The notes beneath the pieces were generated by a model that was not told the origin of the DNA, did not search any database, and was given only the letters and a program-made list of their open reading frames with translations. Positions 1 to 7,219 of a stretch of 40,768 bases of DNA are shown piece after piece (position 1 is the first letter of the stretch; every line of letters starts with the position of its first letter). The stretch comes from SFHK01 sp045538305 (lineage in GTDB: Bacteria; Bacillota; Clostridia; Christensenellales; Aristaeellaceae), in assembly GCA_045538305.1 (NCBI GenBank), contig JAZSRC010000056.1:1-40768 (forward strand). The letters are read 5' to 3'. A program made the position numbers and the translations under genes.

Positions 1-194
1 TCGAGACAATCGGGGCGCATGCGTTCCAGAGCTGCGTTAATCTGGAATACATTCACTTGCCCAGCCGTCTCCGCAGCATCGGCACACATGCCTTTGCCCG
101 TTGCCACAGCCTGAAGCAGATTGAAGTGCCGAAGGATACAATGATTGAGTATCAGGCATTCTTCATGTCAAGAACCAACGTCATTCGTGTTTGA
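1..194 (+). CDS. BspA-like LRR protein, 3' end only
   Basis: The reading frame is open from the window edge (first full codon at base 3) to TGA at 192-194. The visible 63 residues contain two units of the LRR_5 (BspA/Treponema pallidum) type, each with the pattern I-G-x-x-A-F-x-x-C-x-x-L-x-x-I-x-L-P. The protein is therefore probably a surface or secreted leucine-rich-repeat protein whose N-terminus and signal peptide lie outside the window. The end is short and lacks any anchor. The tRNA-derived repeat begins only 52 bases after the stop. The large LRR protein at 3163-6570 is of the same type, so this strain carries at least two within 3 kb. Confidence 0.75.
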   Translation, partial: ETIGAHAFQSCVNLEYIHLPSRLRSIGTHAFARCHSLKQIEVPKDTMIEYQAFFMSRTNVIRV

Positions 195-246
195 GAAGCG
201 TTTGCCATCGTCGTTTGCGTGCGTGAACGCCCGTTGTGCGCTCTCC

Positions 247-286
247 AAACCTTTGTTGAGGGTTCGAGTCCTTCTGCCCCTGCCAT
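247..286 (+). repeat. 40-bp direct repeat copy 1, tRNA 3'-end remnant (putative att site)
   Basis: This copy is identical over 40 bases to 1085-1124. It reads as the 3' part of a tRNA: the last anticodon-loop As, a 4-nt variable loop, T-stem GAGGG, T-loop TTCGAGT, T-stem CCTTC, acceptor strand TGCCCCT, discriminator G and CCA. The acceptor strand and the CTCCAAA just upstream fit tRNA-Trp(CCA). No matching 5' half (AGGGGCA) exists upstream, so it is not a working tRNA gene. Partial tRNA ends of this kind are what tyrosine integrases leave when they insert at tRNA genes. Confidence 0.75.
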
Positions 287-320
287 AAGGACCAGCTTTT
301 ATAATCAGGAGGGAATGTTC

Positions 321-1097
321 ATGCTCAGAGAAATAGAACGAATGCTTAATGATATCGAAAAGCAGAGGAACATCAAAATCCTTTATGCTGTAGAATCAGG
401 GAGCAGGGCCTGGGGCTTCGCCTCGCCGGACAGTGATTATGATGTGCGCTATATCTATGTCCGTCGTTTGGAAGATTACGTGCGCGTGGATGAAATCCGG
501 GATACCATCGAAGGCCCTCTTGATGACATAATGGACTTCTCCGGCTGGGATTTGCGCAAAGCGCTGGGACTGCTTCGACGCACGAATCCGTCCCTGATCG
601 AGTGGGCATACTCTCCGATTATCTATCGCACCACACCGGAGTGGGAGCGTATCGCGCAGACAATACCTGCGTTTTTTGATCCGCTTTCCAATATGCACCA
701 CTATTTTTCCATGGCGCAAAGTAATTGGCATAAGCATCTGAAGGACGAATGCGTCAAGGCAAAGAAATACTTCTATGTACTGCGACCTGTGCTTTGCTGC
801 CGATGGCTTGAAAAGCATGGCACACCCGCCCCGGTTCCTTTTGATGAACTGAGATCTGCAGCACTGCCTCAAGCGCTGGATTCTGTGGTAGACGATCTGC
901 TGGAACGCAAAAAAGCAGCGGATGAAGCTGAGAAAATTGCGCATATCGAGGCATTGGATGCATTCCTCCTTTCTGAAATTGCGCGTATTTACGAGGTAAT
1001 GAGAACTATGGGAAGAGTTGTGTTGCCTGGTTTCGATGCGCTGAATACGCTGTTTCGTGAAACAATCTATTCTTCGTGGAACGAAAACCTTTGTTGA
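321..1097 (+). CDS. RlaP/YcgL-type nucleotidyltransferase
   Basis: This 258-residue protein of the DNA polymerase-beta nucleotidyltransferase fold resembles the RlaP (YcgL) family, which has been linked to RNA repair; its substrate is unknown. The active-site strand has Gly27-Ser28 followed by Asp39 and Asp41, the Gly-Ser plus D-x-D metal-binding arrangement. The rest is mostly helical. The start is ATG 321, 7 bases after AGGAGGG (307-313); ATG 315 is too close to that site, and the frame upstream to 219 runs back through the tRNA remnant. The stop codon lies inside repeat copy 2, so the last four residues are encoded by tRNA-derived sequence, a sign that the natural C-terminus was replaced or trimmed on insertion. 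The gene is the only one in the 838-bp segment between the repeats. No HEPN partner (MNT/HEPN toxin-antitoxin) is adjacent. Confidence 0.7.
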   Translation: MLREIERMLNDIEKQRNIKILYAVESGSRAWGFASPDSDYDVRYIYVRRLEDYVRVDEIRDTIEGPLDDIMDFSGWDLRKALGLLRRTNPSLIEWAYSPIIYRTTPEWERIAQTIPAFFDPLSNMHHYFSMAQSNWHKHLKDECVKAKKYFYVLRPVLCCRWLEKHGTPAPVPFDELRSAALPQALDSVVDDLLERKKAADEAEKIAHIEALDAFLLSEIARIYEVMRTMGRVVLPGFDALNTLFRETIYSSWNENLC

Positions 1098-1124
1098 GGG
1101 TTCGAGTCCTTCTGCCCCTGCCAT
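1085..1124 (+). repeat. 40-bp direct repeat copy 2, tRNA 3'-end remnant (putative att site)
   Basis: This copy is identical to 247-286 and 838 bp downstream of it. It contains the same T-arm, acceptor strand and CCA of a tRNA-Trp-like 3' end, again without a 5' half. Here four As precede CCTT, as in an intact tRNA-Trp anticodon loop and stem. The integrase gene at 1164-2099 reads toward this copy and ends 39 bases from it, the usual placing of an integrase beside its attachment site. Confidence 0.75.
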
Positions 1125-1126
1125 GA

Positions 1127-1163
1127 GAACGCAGATTCGAGAGAGTCTGCGTTCTTTCTTTTG
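1127..1163 (+). terminator. Rho-independent terminator
   Basis: A perfect 9-bp stem (GAACGCAGA 1127-1135 with 1146-1154) and a 10-nt loop are followed by a T-rich tract at 1155-1162. It ends the nucleotidyltransferase transcript and separates it from the convergent integrase gene. Confidence 0.8.
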
Positions 1164-2099
1164 CTATTGTACAGTTCCCACCAAGGCAGAATACATTTCA
1201 TCAAAGCCATCACCATACAGGTGAATGTACAGGTTATAGGTGATATTCACATCAGCATGTCCCAAGAGGCGGGAAAGTATCTTCACATCAATCCCTTTGT
1301 GATAGCAGTTCGTGGCGAATGTATGCCGAAAGACATGTTCCCCTCGGTATTCTATCCCTGCTTCATCACAGGCTTTGCGCGTCTGATACCTTAATGCCTC
1401 GTAAGACAGCCGTTCTCCATCGTCATTGACGAAAACCCATTCATTTACCCTGCGCGCATATTGTTCTTCCAATATGTTGATCGCCTCGGGCGTGAGAGGA
1501 ATTGTTCTCCGGCTGCTTTCGCTTTTCACGCTGTCCTGAACAAAGGATTGCTTCTTATTCGCCAGCCTGACAACTGTATTCCTGACATTGATGCGCTTGC
1601 GTGTCAGTTGAACATCCTGCCAGCGCAAAGCAAGCACTTCACCAACGCGCAAGCCTGTTTCAATCATCAAAGCAATAGCATAATAGCCTGTCCTCCGCCC
1701 GCTGGATAATACATTCAGCAGGGCGGTTTGTTCTTGTGCGTTGTATGCTTCGATCAGGCGTTCAGGCTTTGAAACATTGTAGCGTGAGGGCAAGCGTATG
1801 CCAATGCCGGGGTCTGCGGGGATAATGTGAAGGGCGGAGGCCTGTTTCAGCGGAGCCGTCACAATACGCATCTGTTTCTTGATGGTTGATAGTCCATAGC
1901 CGCGTTTTGTGAGGTCATTTACATACTGCTGAATGTCGATACAGGTTATTTCTCCAATAGGCATAGAAGCGATTGTAAAGCCCTCCAGCGCCTTTGCAGA
2001 GGTCAAGAGCCGATCATAGGAAGACTGCTTGACGCTGTACGCCTTGAAAGTCTGCATCCATTCTGTAATGTAGCATGAAAGAGTAAGCGTCTGTTCCAA
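1164..2099 (-). CDS. Tyrosine recombinase (phage/ICE-type integrase)
   Basis: This is a site-specific integrase of the lambda-Int/Tn916-like tyrosine recombinase family. An N-terminal SAM-like core-binding domain (about 110 residues) precedes the catalytic domain. The catalytic set is present: Arg in GLRVGE, His and Arg in HVFRH, His in LLGHAD, and the Tyr nucleophile in NLYIH. The frame is open back to a TTG at 2150. The TTG at 2099 is preferred because AAAGAGG sits 5 bases upstream, whereas the 2150 codon has no clear ribosome binding site. The gene reads toward the tRNA-derived repeat at 1085-1124, so its likely target is that tRNA end. No excisionase or other mobility gene is recognisable nearby, and the DNA behind it is decayed, so this looks like the remnant of a larger element. 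The enzyme itself seems intact. Confidence 0.9.
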   Translation of the reverse strand: MEQTLTLSCYITEWMQTFKAYSVKQSSYDRLLTSAKALEGFTIASMPIGEITCIDIQQYVNDLTKRGYGLSTIKKQMRIVTAPLKQASALHIIPADPGIGIRLPSRYNVSKPERLIEAYNAQEQTALLNVLSSGRRTGYYAIALMIETGLRVGEVLALRWQDVQLTRKRINVRNTVVRLANKKQSFVQDSVKSESSRRTIPLTPEAINILEEQYARRVNEWVFVNDDGERLSYEALRYQTRKACDEAGIEYRGEHVFRHTFATNCYHKGIDVKILSRLLGHADVNITYNLYIHLYGDGFDEMYSALVGTVQ

Positions 2100-2179
2100 T
2101 CTGACCTCTTTCTGCCAAATCACCCTTCTAAAGGCGTTTTCAGTTATCAAGGATCACAGGCTTTGAAGCCAAGTAACAC

Positions 2180-2557
2180 TTAAATCATTGTAGATGTATA
2201 AACAGAAGGGGTCAGCGCATATTTTTCCTTGAAACACTCGGCAAAATAGCTTGGACTTGCAAAGCCTGTTTTTTCGGCGATCTCCGACATCGGAGCATAT
2301 GTGTTTTCAAGAAGATCTACTGCTTTATCCAGCCGGTAATTGAGCAGATATTTCATCGGGGACATTCCGAGGAATCTGCGAAAAAGGGAATGACATGTAC
2401 TGTTTCCGACTTTGCCTTCACGACTGATGTCTGACACCAGAATTTTTTCCACATAGTGCATCTGTATGTATCCCATCATTTCACGCATGGATTTAAGATC
2501 GTCGCCGTTTATACTGTTGTTCTTGCCAAACGAGATGTTTTTCAAAAGTGAATGCAC
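2180..2557 (-). CDS. AraC-family regulator, truncated to the DNA-binding domain
   Basis: This stretch of 125 codons from a GTG encodes the two helix-turn-helix motifs of AraC regulators. The second motif is clear (MSEIAEKTGFASPSYFAECF) and is followed by the usual K-x-x-x-x-x-P-S-x-Y end. AraC proteins normally have 250-300 residues; the sensory N-terminal domain is missing. The frame continues upstream for 19 more codons that look like the end of such a domain, until a TAG at 2615-2617, so this is most likely a broken gene and not a natural short regulator. No clear ribosome binding site precedes the GTG. What it once controlled cannot be told; an ABC-exporter-like fragment lies just upstream. 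Confidence 0.65.
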   Translation of the reverse strand: MHSLLKNISFGKNNSINGDDLKSMREMMGYIQMHYVEKILVSDISREGKVGNSTCHSLFRRFLGMSPMKYLLNYRLDKAVDLLENTYAPMSEIAEKTGFASPSYFAECFKEKYALTPSVYTSTMI

Positions 2558-2614
2558 AAAACCGTATGTATATGCAAGGAGAGCAAATATATTCCTGTCT
2601 ATATCGGATCGTTT

Positions 2615-2890
2615 CTACGGTGTTGGTATCGCTATCGCTGTTTGGATACTCTTTCTCAAATTCACTTTTGGAACTGTGTTTCTGGACTTTGCCCTATGGT
2701 CTCGGCGGCGGCAGTATTGACGCAGCGTTGAACAATTATATGTCGAATAGAAATCTCCTATGGAAATTTGTCCTTGAAAAACGCTGGTGTATGAGCGATA
2801 TTGGATAATAACCAATAAGACATAGATTAGAAAGCCAAAATAACTGACTATTATTCCAACGGCTTTTTTTGTCATAATGATTCTCTCCAT
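2615..2890 (-). pseudogene. Decayed membrane-protein fragment (ABC-exporter-like?)
   Basis: The frame starts with a short charged stretch and one hydrophobic helix (about residues 8-28). A segment ending GQISIGDF follows, which resembles the loop between transmembrane helices of ABC exporters (G-x-x-x-x-G-x-x). After about residue 50 the sequence is no longer protein-like and runs into TAG in the same frame as the AraC fragment. I read this as fused remnants left by deletion. The rest of 2558-3162 shows no gene. Confidence 0.3.
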
Positions 2891-2965
2891 TCAAAAAATG
2901 ATGTACACCGAGCGTCCTTCGTATCACAACGCAGTAAAGTGTTTCTATGATCAAATATTATAGTC

Positions 2966-2986
2966 ATTTGATATGATTTATCAAAT
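2966..2986. promoter_or_regulatory. Perfect inverted repeat, possible operator
   Basis: ATTTGATA (2966-2973) and TATCAAAT (2979-2986) are separated by 5 bases. A further ATCAAAT lies at 2950-2956. It sits in the AT-rich gap between the decayed fragment and the LRR gene, and could be an operator for either direction. There is no T-tract, so it is not a terminator. Confidence 0.35.
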
Positions 2987-3162
2987 ATATGGTGGGCGTT
3001 TATATTATCATGACGAAATAATATATGTAAAAGAGAGGATAATCAAATGGCGCATATATGACAGTAAAAACAGCATTGAACTTAAGAGGATTACATGATA
3101 TACTGATTTTAGAAAATAATGCTTGAACCATGCAATGGTGACATAAAGGGGAGAAGACAGCG

Positions 3163-6100
3163 ATGACGATCGGTAACAGACTCAAACGCTTTCTGGCCTT
3201 GATCCTGTGTGTTTTTATTCTTTCAGGGACATATGCGCCCACATCAAAAGCGGAAGATGATTTTCTACTACAGCTGTTTCTGTTGGCGCTTCTGGAGGAA
3301 TACGGCCTTACAGACATTTATGACTTGATGATGTTGATGGGCGTTGACAGCCTTGATGATCTATATGACCTATACGACGAAGATTATTATGGATACGACG
3401 ATGATTATTACGGCGATTCTGATGCAGCGTATTACGATAATGATGGCTATCCCATCTACCTTGATATAGAGTCTGAATTTTACTATGGATTGTATACCGA
3501 TGACAGCGCCTATATTGTCGGCTATGCAGGAAAATCGCAGCAAAAGCTGACCATTCCGTCTTATGTGGATGGATATCCGGTATATGACGTTAGCCCGTAT
3601 GCCTTTGAGAACCTGTCGGGCGTAGATAAAGTTGTCATCAGTGAAGGCATCGAAAGAATTGATGAAAATGCGTTCAGCGGCTGCGATCTGAAAACGCTGA
3701 TGCTGCCGGAATCTCTGCTATCCATCGAGTATAATGCTTTTGCGGATTGTCTGAGCCTGAAAGAGATTACTTTTGCAGAAGGGCTAGATTATATTGGTGT
3801 AAATGCCTTTGCCGGATGCACCAACCTTCGGAATGTTATTCTGCCAGACAGCGTAACGGAAATCGATTACGACGCTTTCTTCGATTGTAACGCATTGGAA
3901 TCAGTGTATATCGGAAGAAACCTGAAGTATATGTCAGGTAACGTTTTCTCAAACGCTGATATAAAGAACTTCTCTATCAGCAAAGACAACCGCGTCTTCT
4001 GCATTGAGGACGGCGTTTTGTATAACACCGCTATAAATAGTATCGTTCGCTATCCTGGTCTTTCCCGAAAGGATACGGAGTTTACTGTGCCGGACGGAAT
4101 TACTGCAGTCGAATATGCCTGCTTTGGCGATTCCAATACGCTTAAGAGGCTCATCATGCCTGATAGTGTAAAAACCATTGACGAATACGCTTTTTATGGC
4201 TGCGAACAATGCGAATTCTTTGGTCTGGGCAGCGGACTTACAACTCTTGGCGACATGGCGATACCGACCAACCAGCTGCGCGGCATTCAGCTGCCCTCCA
4301 GCCTTACGTCGATACAGGACCTTTCTCTGTTTATATGGAAAGATGAGCCTTCGGCTTACGATGAGCTTTGGATTGTCGCCTATGATGGATGCCCTGCAGC
4401 CGAATGGGCCAAAGAGCAGGGCTACACGGTATACCCTCCCAGCGAAGGCGCGCTGGTCGCAATTGGTGCGTTGGAGGAAAAAAATGGCGTACTCACGGTC
4501 GATCAGTACATCTCATTGTTTGGTGAAACAATAACGCTTGATTTGCAGGCGACAGGCTATGGATCCGGATCTGTACGTTTTATTATCGAAGGCGAAGAAG
4601 TAGCCACGGCTGAATTAACCGAGAATACTGCCAGCTGCAGTTTCATTCCCGCAAAAGAAGGTGTGTACACCGTTTCTGCACTGATGGGACTGGAAACGAT
4701 CGCCTACGCTCAGATTGCTGTTTCCGGTGATGGACCGTTGACGATCCAGAAGATTCCAGAACATTGCTACCATGAATATGCTCATATTGCAATGCCTGAT
4801 TATGTAGAAATCAAATACCGCGACGACGGGCTAGAGGATGAGCATATAAAGAGCGAAGTTACACACGAAGCATGGGTTTGCTCCCGTTGCAAGGCATACT
4901 GCATTGAAGAAGGCGCAATTAAAACGAACAGCGGGCTCGTACCCCATGAGCTCACCCTGAGCGGATATTGCCCCTGCGGAAAACGCATTACCGAAGGTGT
5001 TTTCCCTGTGAATGAAGTTTCGATTAAAGACGGCATTCTTCCAACTGCAGTTTGGTGCTACACACTGAGCGAATGTGCCTGGTACAATACGAAGGAAGGA
5101 GAAGCTGCAGGAGCACTTGCTGCTAATACGCCGGTGCAGGTGATGGGCTTTGATTCCGGCTATGTATTGACTGCAATTCCCAGCAAGGTATCTGTGACCA
5201 ACATTTCACCTGCATTTCTTACCGGCAATGTACGCACCGAACTTCCGGATAAGGAAGAAATTGTTTATATCCCGGCAGGGTATCTTGCCCTGTTGCCGCT
5301 GGAAAACCCTGCACAGTATGGTTATCACAAGGCTCTTACACCGGACAAAATGCGGCTTAGTCAGCTTCCCTCACAAGAAGCGGTCTATGAATACTACCAG
5401 GATGTGCGGCTATGGGATAACTACCTTCACGATGTATCTTCCTATGAAAACAGCCAGTTTGATTATCAGACGCTGCGATATGAACTGCTAAACGAACTCT
5501 ATCGGAACTATGACGAGACCTTGCTCGCATTAGGCGGCGTGGATATGCTGATCGATTTTGAAGCGATTCTTGAACTGGATATCGTGGATCAATTCAGACA
5601 TTACGACAGATCTGTGCATCGCAGCATGCCCGCAATGGATTCCTTAAAGGCATTTGCAGACGCGTTAGGATATGTGGATTATCTGAAAGAATACAATAAA
5701 GCAACTGGCATGATCGATAAGCTGATTAAAGTGCGCAATGTATTTAGCGATAAGCATACATTTTACAAAGAAATGACGGATGAGCAGAAGGAAGCATTTG
5801 AAGAGTTCTTTGACGATATAGATGACTTGCCCATAATCGATACTGTCGATGATTTTTTCGAGAGTTTGCTTAAACGCATCGCCGGAACAAAAGCATGGGA
5901 GAAGTTCAAACCGTGGCTAAGAGGCGGGGCAAAGATTACCGATGAAGTCGCAGATTATATCGATATGGTTCTGCCCGTGTTCGATGTAATCTTCGTTGGC
6001 GCTTTGTTGGAAGATTTCTTTAGTCATCTAGCACCCGAGCAAAAGGCTGCCTTGAAGGTGCTTGCCGAAAATCAAAACGATCCCTATATTGCTACAATTG

Positions 6101-6570
6101 CTCAATACGCATTGAGTACCGATCTTCTGCACGACTATTTTATTGATGCAATGGTCGCAATGGTAGGCGGAAAAGTTGAAGACGCACTGATAAAAAAGAC
6201 CTTCATAGGAAGAGCCTATAAATTGTATCAGAGCGTATTCAACCTCTTTATGATCGGAACGGTAGACACCGCTACGGAAACCTACAATACAGAACTCGTG
6301 CGTTATATGGCATATGAGACGGCGCGCATCGGTGTAAGCAGCGTATTGTCGGAACGACTGGGCAACATGCCTAATCAGCCGAATGCCTCGCAGCTTACAG
6401 AGCTTGAAGCACTGGTCAATGAATACGTTCGCCTCTCAAAGATTGCTCATCCAAACAGGAACTCAACCTTTGCAAAGCTTGCAAATGAAGAAATTACCCG
6501 CTGCAGGCTATACGATCACGCTCCTTCGGCCATGCCTGAAAAGCCGATACTGTTCATATATCAGCCCTGA
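3163..6570 (+). CDS. Large secreted BspA-like LRR protein
   Basis: This is a 1135-residue exported protein of unknown role, probably adhesion or host/substrate contact by analogy with BspA. Residues 1-30 are a signal peptide ending in Ala before Glu-Asp. Residues 62-100 form an unusual Asp/Tyr-rich linker. About ten LRR_5 units (I-x-x-x-A-F-x-x-C-x-x-L) span roughly 115-420. A beta-rich Ig-like segment follows at about 430-520. Next is a cysteine-rich stretch (about 533-613) with C-x-x-C and C-x-C motifs like a small zinc-binding module. Another beta segment (about 615-720) and a 400-residue helical C-terminus complete the protein. No LPXTG motif or transmembrane anchor is visible at the end. 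The start ATG follows AAGGGGAGAAG with a long 9-11 base spacing. It is monocistronic, with a terminator at 6713. I do not recognise the C-terminal half. Confidence 0.9.
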   Translation: MTIGNRLKRFLALILCVFILSGTYAPTSKAEDDFLLQLFLLALLEEYGLTDIYDLMMLMGVDSLDDLYDLYDEDYYGYDDDYYGDSDAAYYDNDGYPIYLDIESEFYYGLYTDDSAYIVGYAGKSQQKLTIPSYVDGYPVYDVSPYAFENLSGVDKVVISEGIERIDENAFSGCDLKTLMLPESLLSIEYNAFADCLSLKEITFAEGLDYIGVNAFAGCTNLRNVILPDSVTEIDYDAFFDCNALESVYIGRNLKYMSGNVFSNADIKNFSISKDNRVFCIEDGVLYNTAINSIVRYPGLSRKDTEFTVPDGITAVEYACFGDSNTLKRLIMPDSVKTIDEYAFYGCEQCEFFGLGSGLTTLGDMAIPTNQLRGIQLPSSLTSIQDLSLFIWKDEPSAYDELWIVAYDGCPAAEWAKEQGYTVYPPSEGALVAIGALEEKNGVLTVDQYISLFGETITLDLQATGYGSGSVRFIIEGEEVATAELTENTASCSFIPAKEGVYTVSALMGLETIAYAQIAVSGDGPLTIQKIPEHCYHEYAHIAMPDYVEIKYRDDGLEDEHIKSEVTHEAWVCSRCKAYCIEEGAIKTNSGLVPHELTLSGYCPCGKRITEGVFPVNEVSIKDGILPTAVWCYTLSECAWYNTKEGEAAGALAANTPVQVMGFDSGYVLTAIPSKVSVTNISPAFLTGNVRTELPDKEEIVYIPAGYLALLPLENPAQYGYHKALTPDKMRLSQLPSQEAVYEYYQDVRLWDNYLHDVSSYENSQFDYQTLRYELLNELYRNYDETLLALGGVDMLIDFEAILELDIVDQFRHYDRSVHRSMPAMDSLKAFADALGYVDYLKEYNKATGMIDKLIKVRNVFSDKHTFYKEMTDEQKEAFEEFFDDIDDLPIIDTVDDFFESLLKRIAGTKAWEKFKPWLRGGAKITDEVADYIDMVLPVFDVIFVGALLEDFFSHLAPEQKAALKVLAENQNDPYIATIAQYALSTDLLHDYFIDAMVAMVGGKVEDALIKKTFIGRAYKLYQSVFNLFMIGTVDTATETYNTELVRYMAYETARIGVSSVLSERLGNMPNQPNASQLTELEALVNEYVRLSKIAHPNRNSTFAKLANEEITRCRLYDHAPSAMPEKPILFIYQP

Positions 6571-6712
6571 AAAAGAGGGGAGCAAGCTATACAAGATTTG
6601 ATATCCGGATAAGCTTTATCGAAATGATTGTACTCGTTAATAGGATACTGTTGTTCAAACACAGTTCTGCCCCTCTGAGTTTTCATATGAATTGGATCAG
6701 TCTCCCTCTCAT
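6571..6712. other. Non-coding stretch, nothing recognised
   Basis: There is no supported gene, RNA or strong motif between the LRR gene stop and the terminator hairpin. The hairpin is therefore about 140 bases downstream of the stop. Confidence 0.5.
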
Positions 6713-6748
6713 AAGCGCTTCTTCTGAAAAAGAGGCGCTTTTTCTTTT
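6713..6748 (+). terminator. Rho-independent terminator of the LRR gene
   Basis: AAGCGCTTCTT pairs with AAGAGGCGCTT (one G-T pair), followed by TTTTTCTTTT at 6739-6748. Confidence 0.8.
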
Positions 6749-6875
6749 AAGCAAATGGAAGTAAAGGGTACTTTCGTCGAGCCAATCTTAACAAAAATGA
6801 AGATGGTAACAAGGCTTCACAGTGTTATCTGCATTACCAATTAGCTTAGAAATAGTGATTATATTCATTCATCTA

Positions 6876-6904
6876 TTGCAAATAATGCGTATATATGATA
6901 CAAT
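6876..6904 (+). promoter_or_regulatory. Promoter of the csoR-like/EamA operon
   Basis: The -35 is TTGCAA (6876-6881) and the -10 is TACAAT (6899-6904), with a spacer of exactly 17 bases. The predicted transcription start falls at about 6911, inside the operator. Confidence 0.7.
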
Positions 6905-6908
6905 TTCA

Positions 6909-6932
6909 ATAACCCCCATAGGGGGATGTTAT
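6909..6932. promoter_or_regulatory. CsoR-type operator
   Basis: The G/C-tract dyad CCCCC-ATA-GGGGG (6913-6925) is flanked by ATAA and TTAT-like ends. CsoR/CstR/FrmR-family repressors typically bind such C-tract/G-tract dyads. It overlaps the predicted transcription start and lies just upstream of the repressor gene, which indicates autorepression and control of the EamA gene. Confidence 0.75.
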
Positions 6933-6943
6933 GGAGGGAAAAC

Positions 6944-7210
6944 ATGACACATCATCATAATTCTCAGCCAATTGTCAATCGACTGTCGAGAATCATTGGA
7001 CATCTTGAAGCGATTAAGGGAATGGTTAAAGAAGACCGCGATTTAAGTGAAGTGCTTACACAGATTGCGGCTGTCAAATCCGCAATCAACAATGTTGGCA
7101 GAGAGATTCTTAAAGAGCACATATCCCACTGCGTTGTAGAGGCAATAGAGCAGGGAGATCATAAGGTTCTTACCGATTTGAACACTGCGCTCGATCAATT
7201 TATGAAATGA
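6944..7210 (+). CDS. CsoR/RcnR/FrmR-family repressor lacking the first Cys
   Basis: This 88-residue all-helical repressor belongs to the DUF156 family, which senses copper, nickel, reactive sulfur or formaldehyde. The family core is clear: VNRLSRIIGHLEAIKGMV, then DRD, VLTQIAAVKSAINNVG and EHISHC. The usual Cys between DR and the VLTQ motif (Cys36 of M. tuberculosis CsoR), essential for metal or thiol chemistry in studied members, is Leu34 here. His59 and Cys63 of the second pair remain, and the N-terminus carries three consecutive His (residues 3-5). ATG 6944 is used because GGAGGG ends 5 bases before it; the in-frame ATG at 6926 lies upstream of that site and next to the operator. The gene is followed 9 bases later by an EamA exporter, its presumed target. 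The ligand cannot be assigned. Confidence 0.9.
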   Translation: MTHHHNSQPIVNRLSRIIGHLEAIKGMVKEDRDLSEVLTQIAAVKSAINNVGREILKEHISHCVVEAIEQGDHKVLTDLNTALDQFMK

Positions 7211-7219
7211 GGGACCAGT

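Noticed and set aside
200..290. A complete tRNA-Trp gene
   Set aside because: The 3' half is clear, but no acceptor 5' strand AGGGGCA or D-arm is found upstream in either copy.
219..320. N-terminal extension of the nucleotidyltransferase to 219
   Set aside because: The extension runs through the tRNA-derived repeat and lacks a ribosome site; ATG 321 has a strong one.
321..2099. MNT/HEPN toxin-antitoxin or other defence system
   Set aside because: The nucleotidyltransferase has no HEPN partner, and the neighbour is an integrase with no nuclease or helicase nearby.
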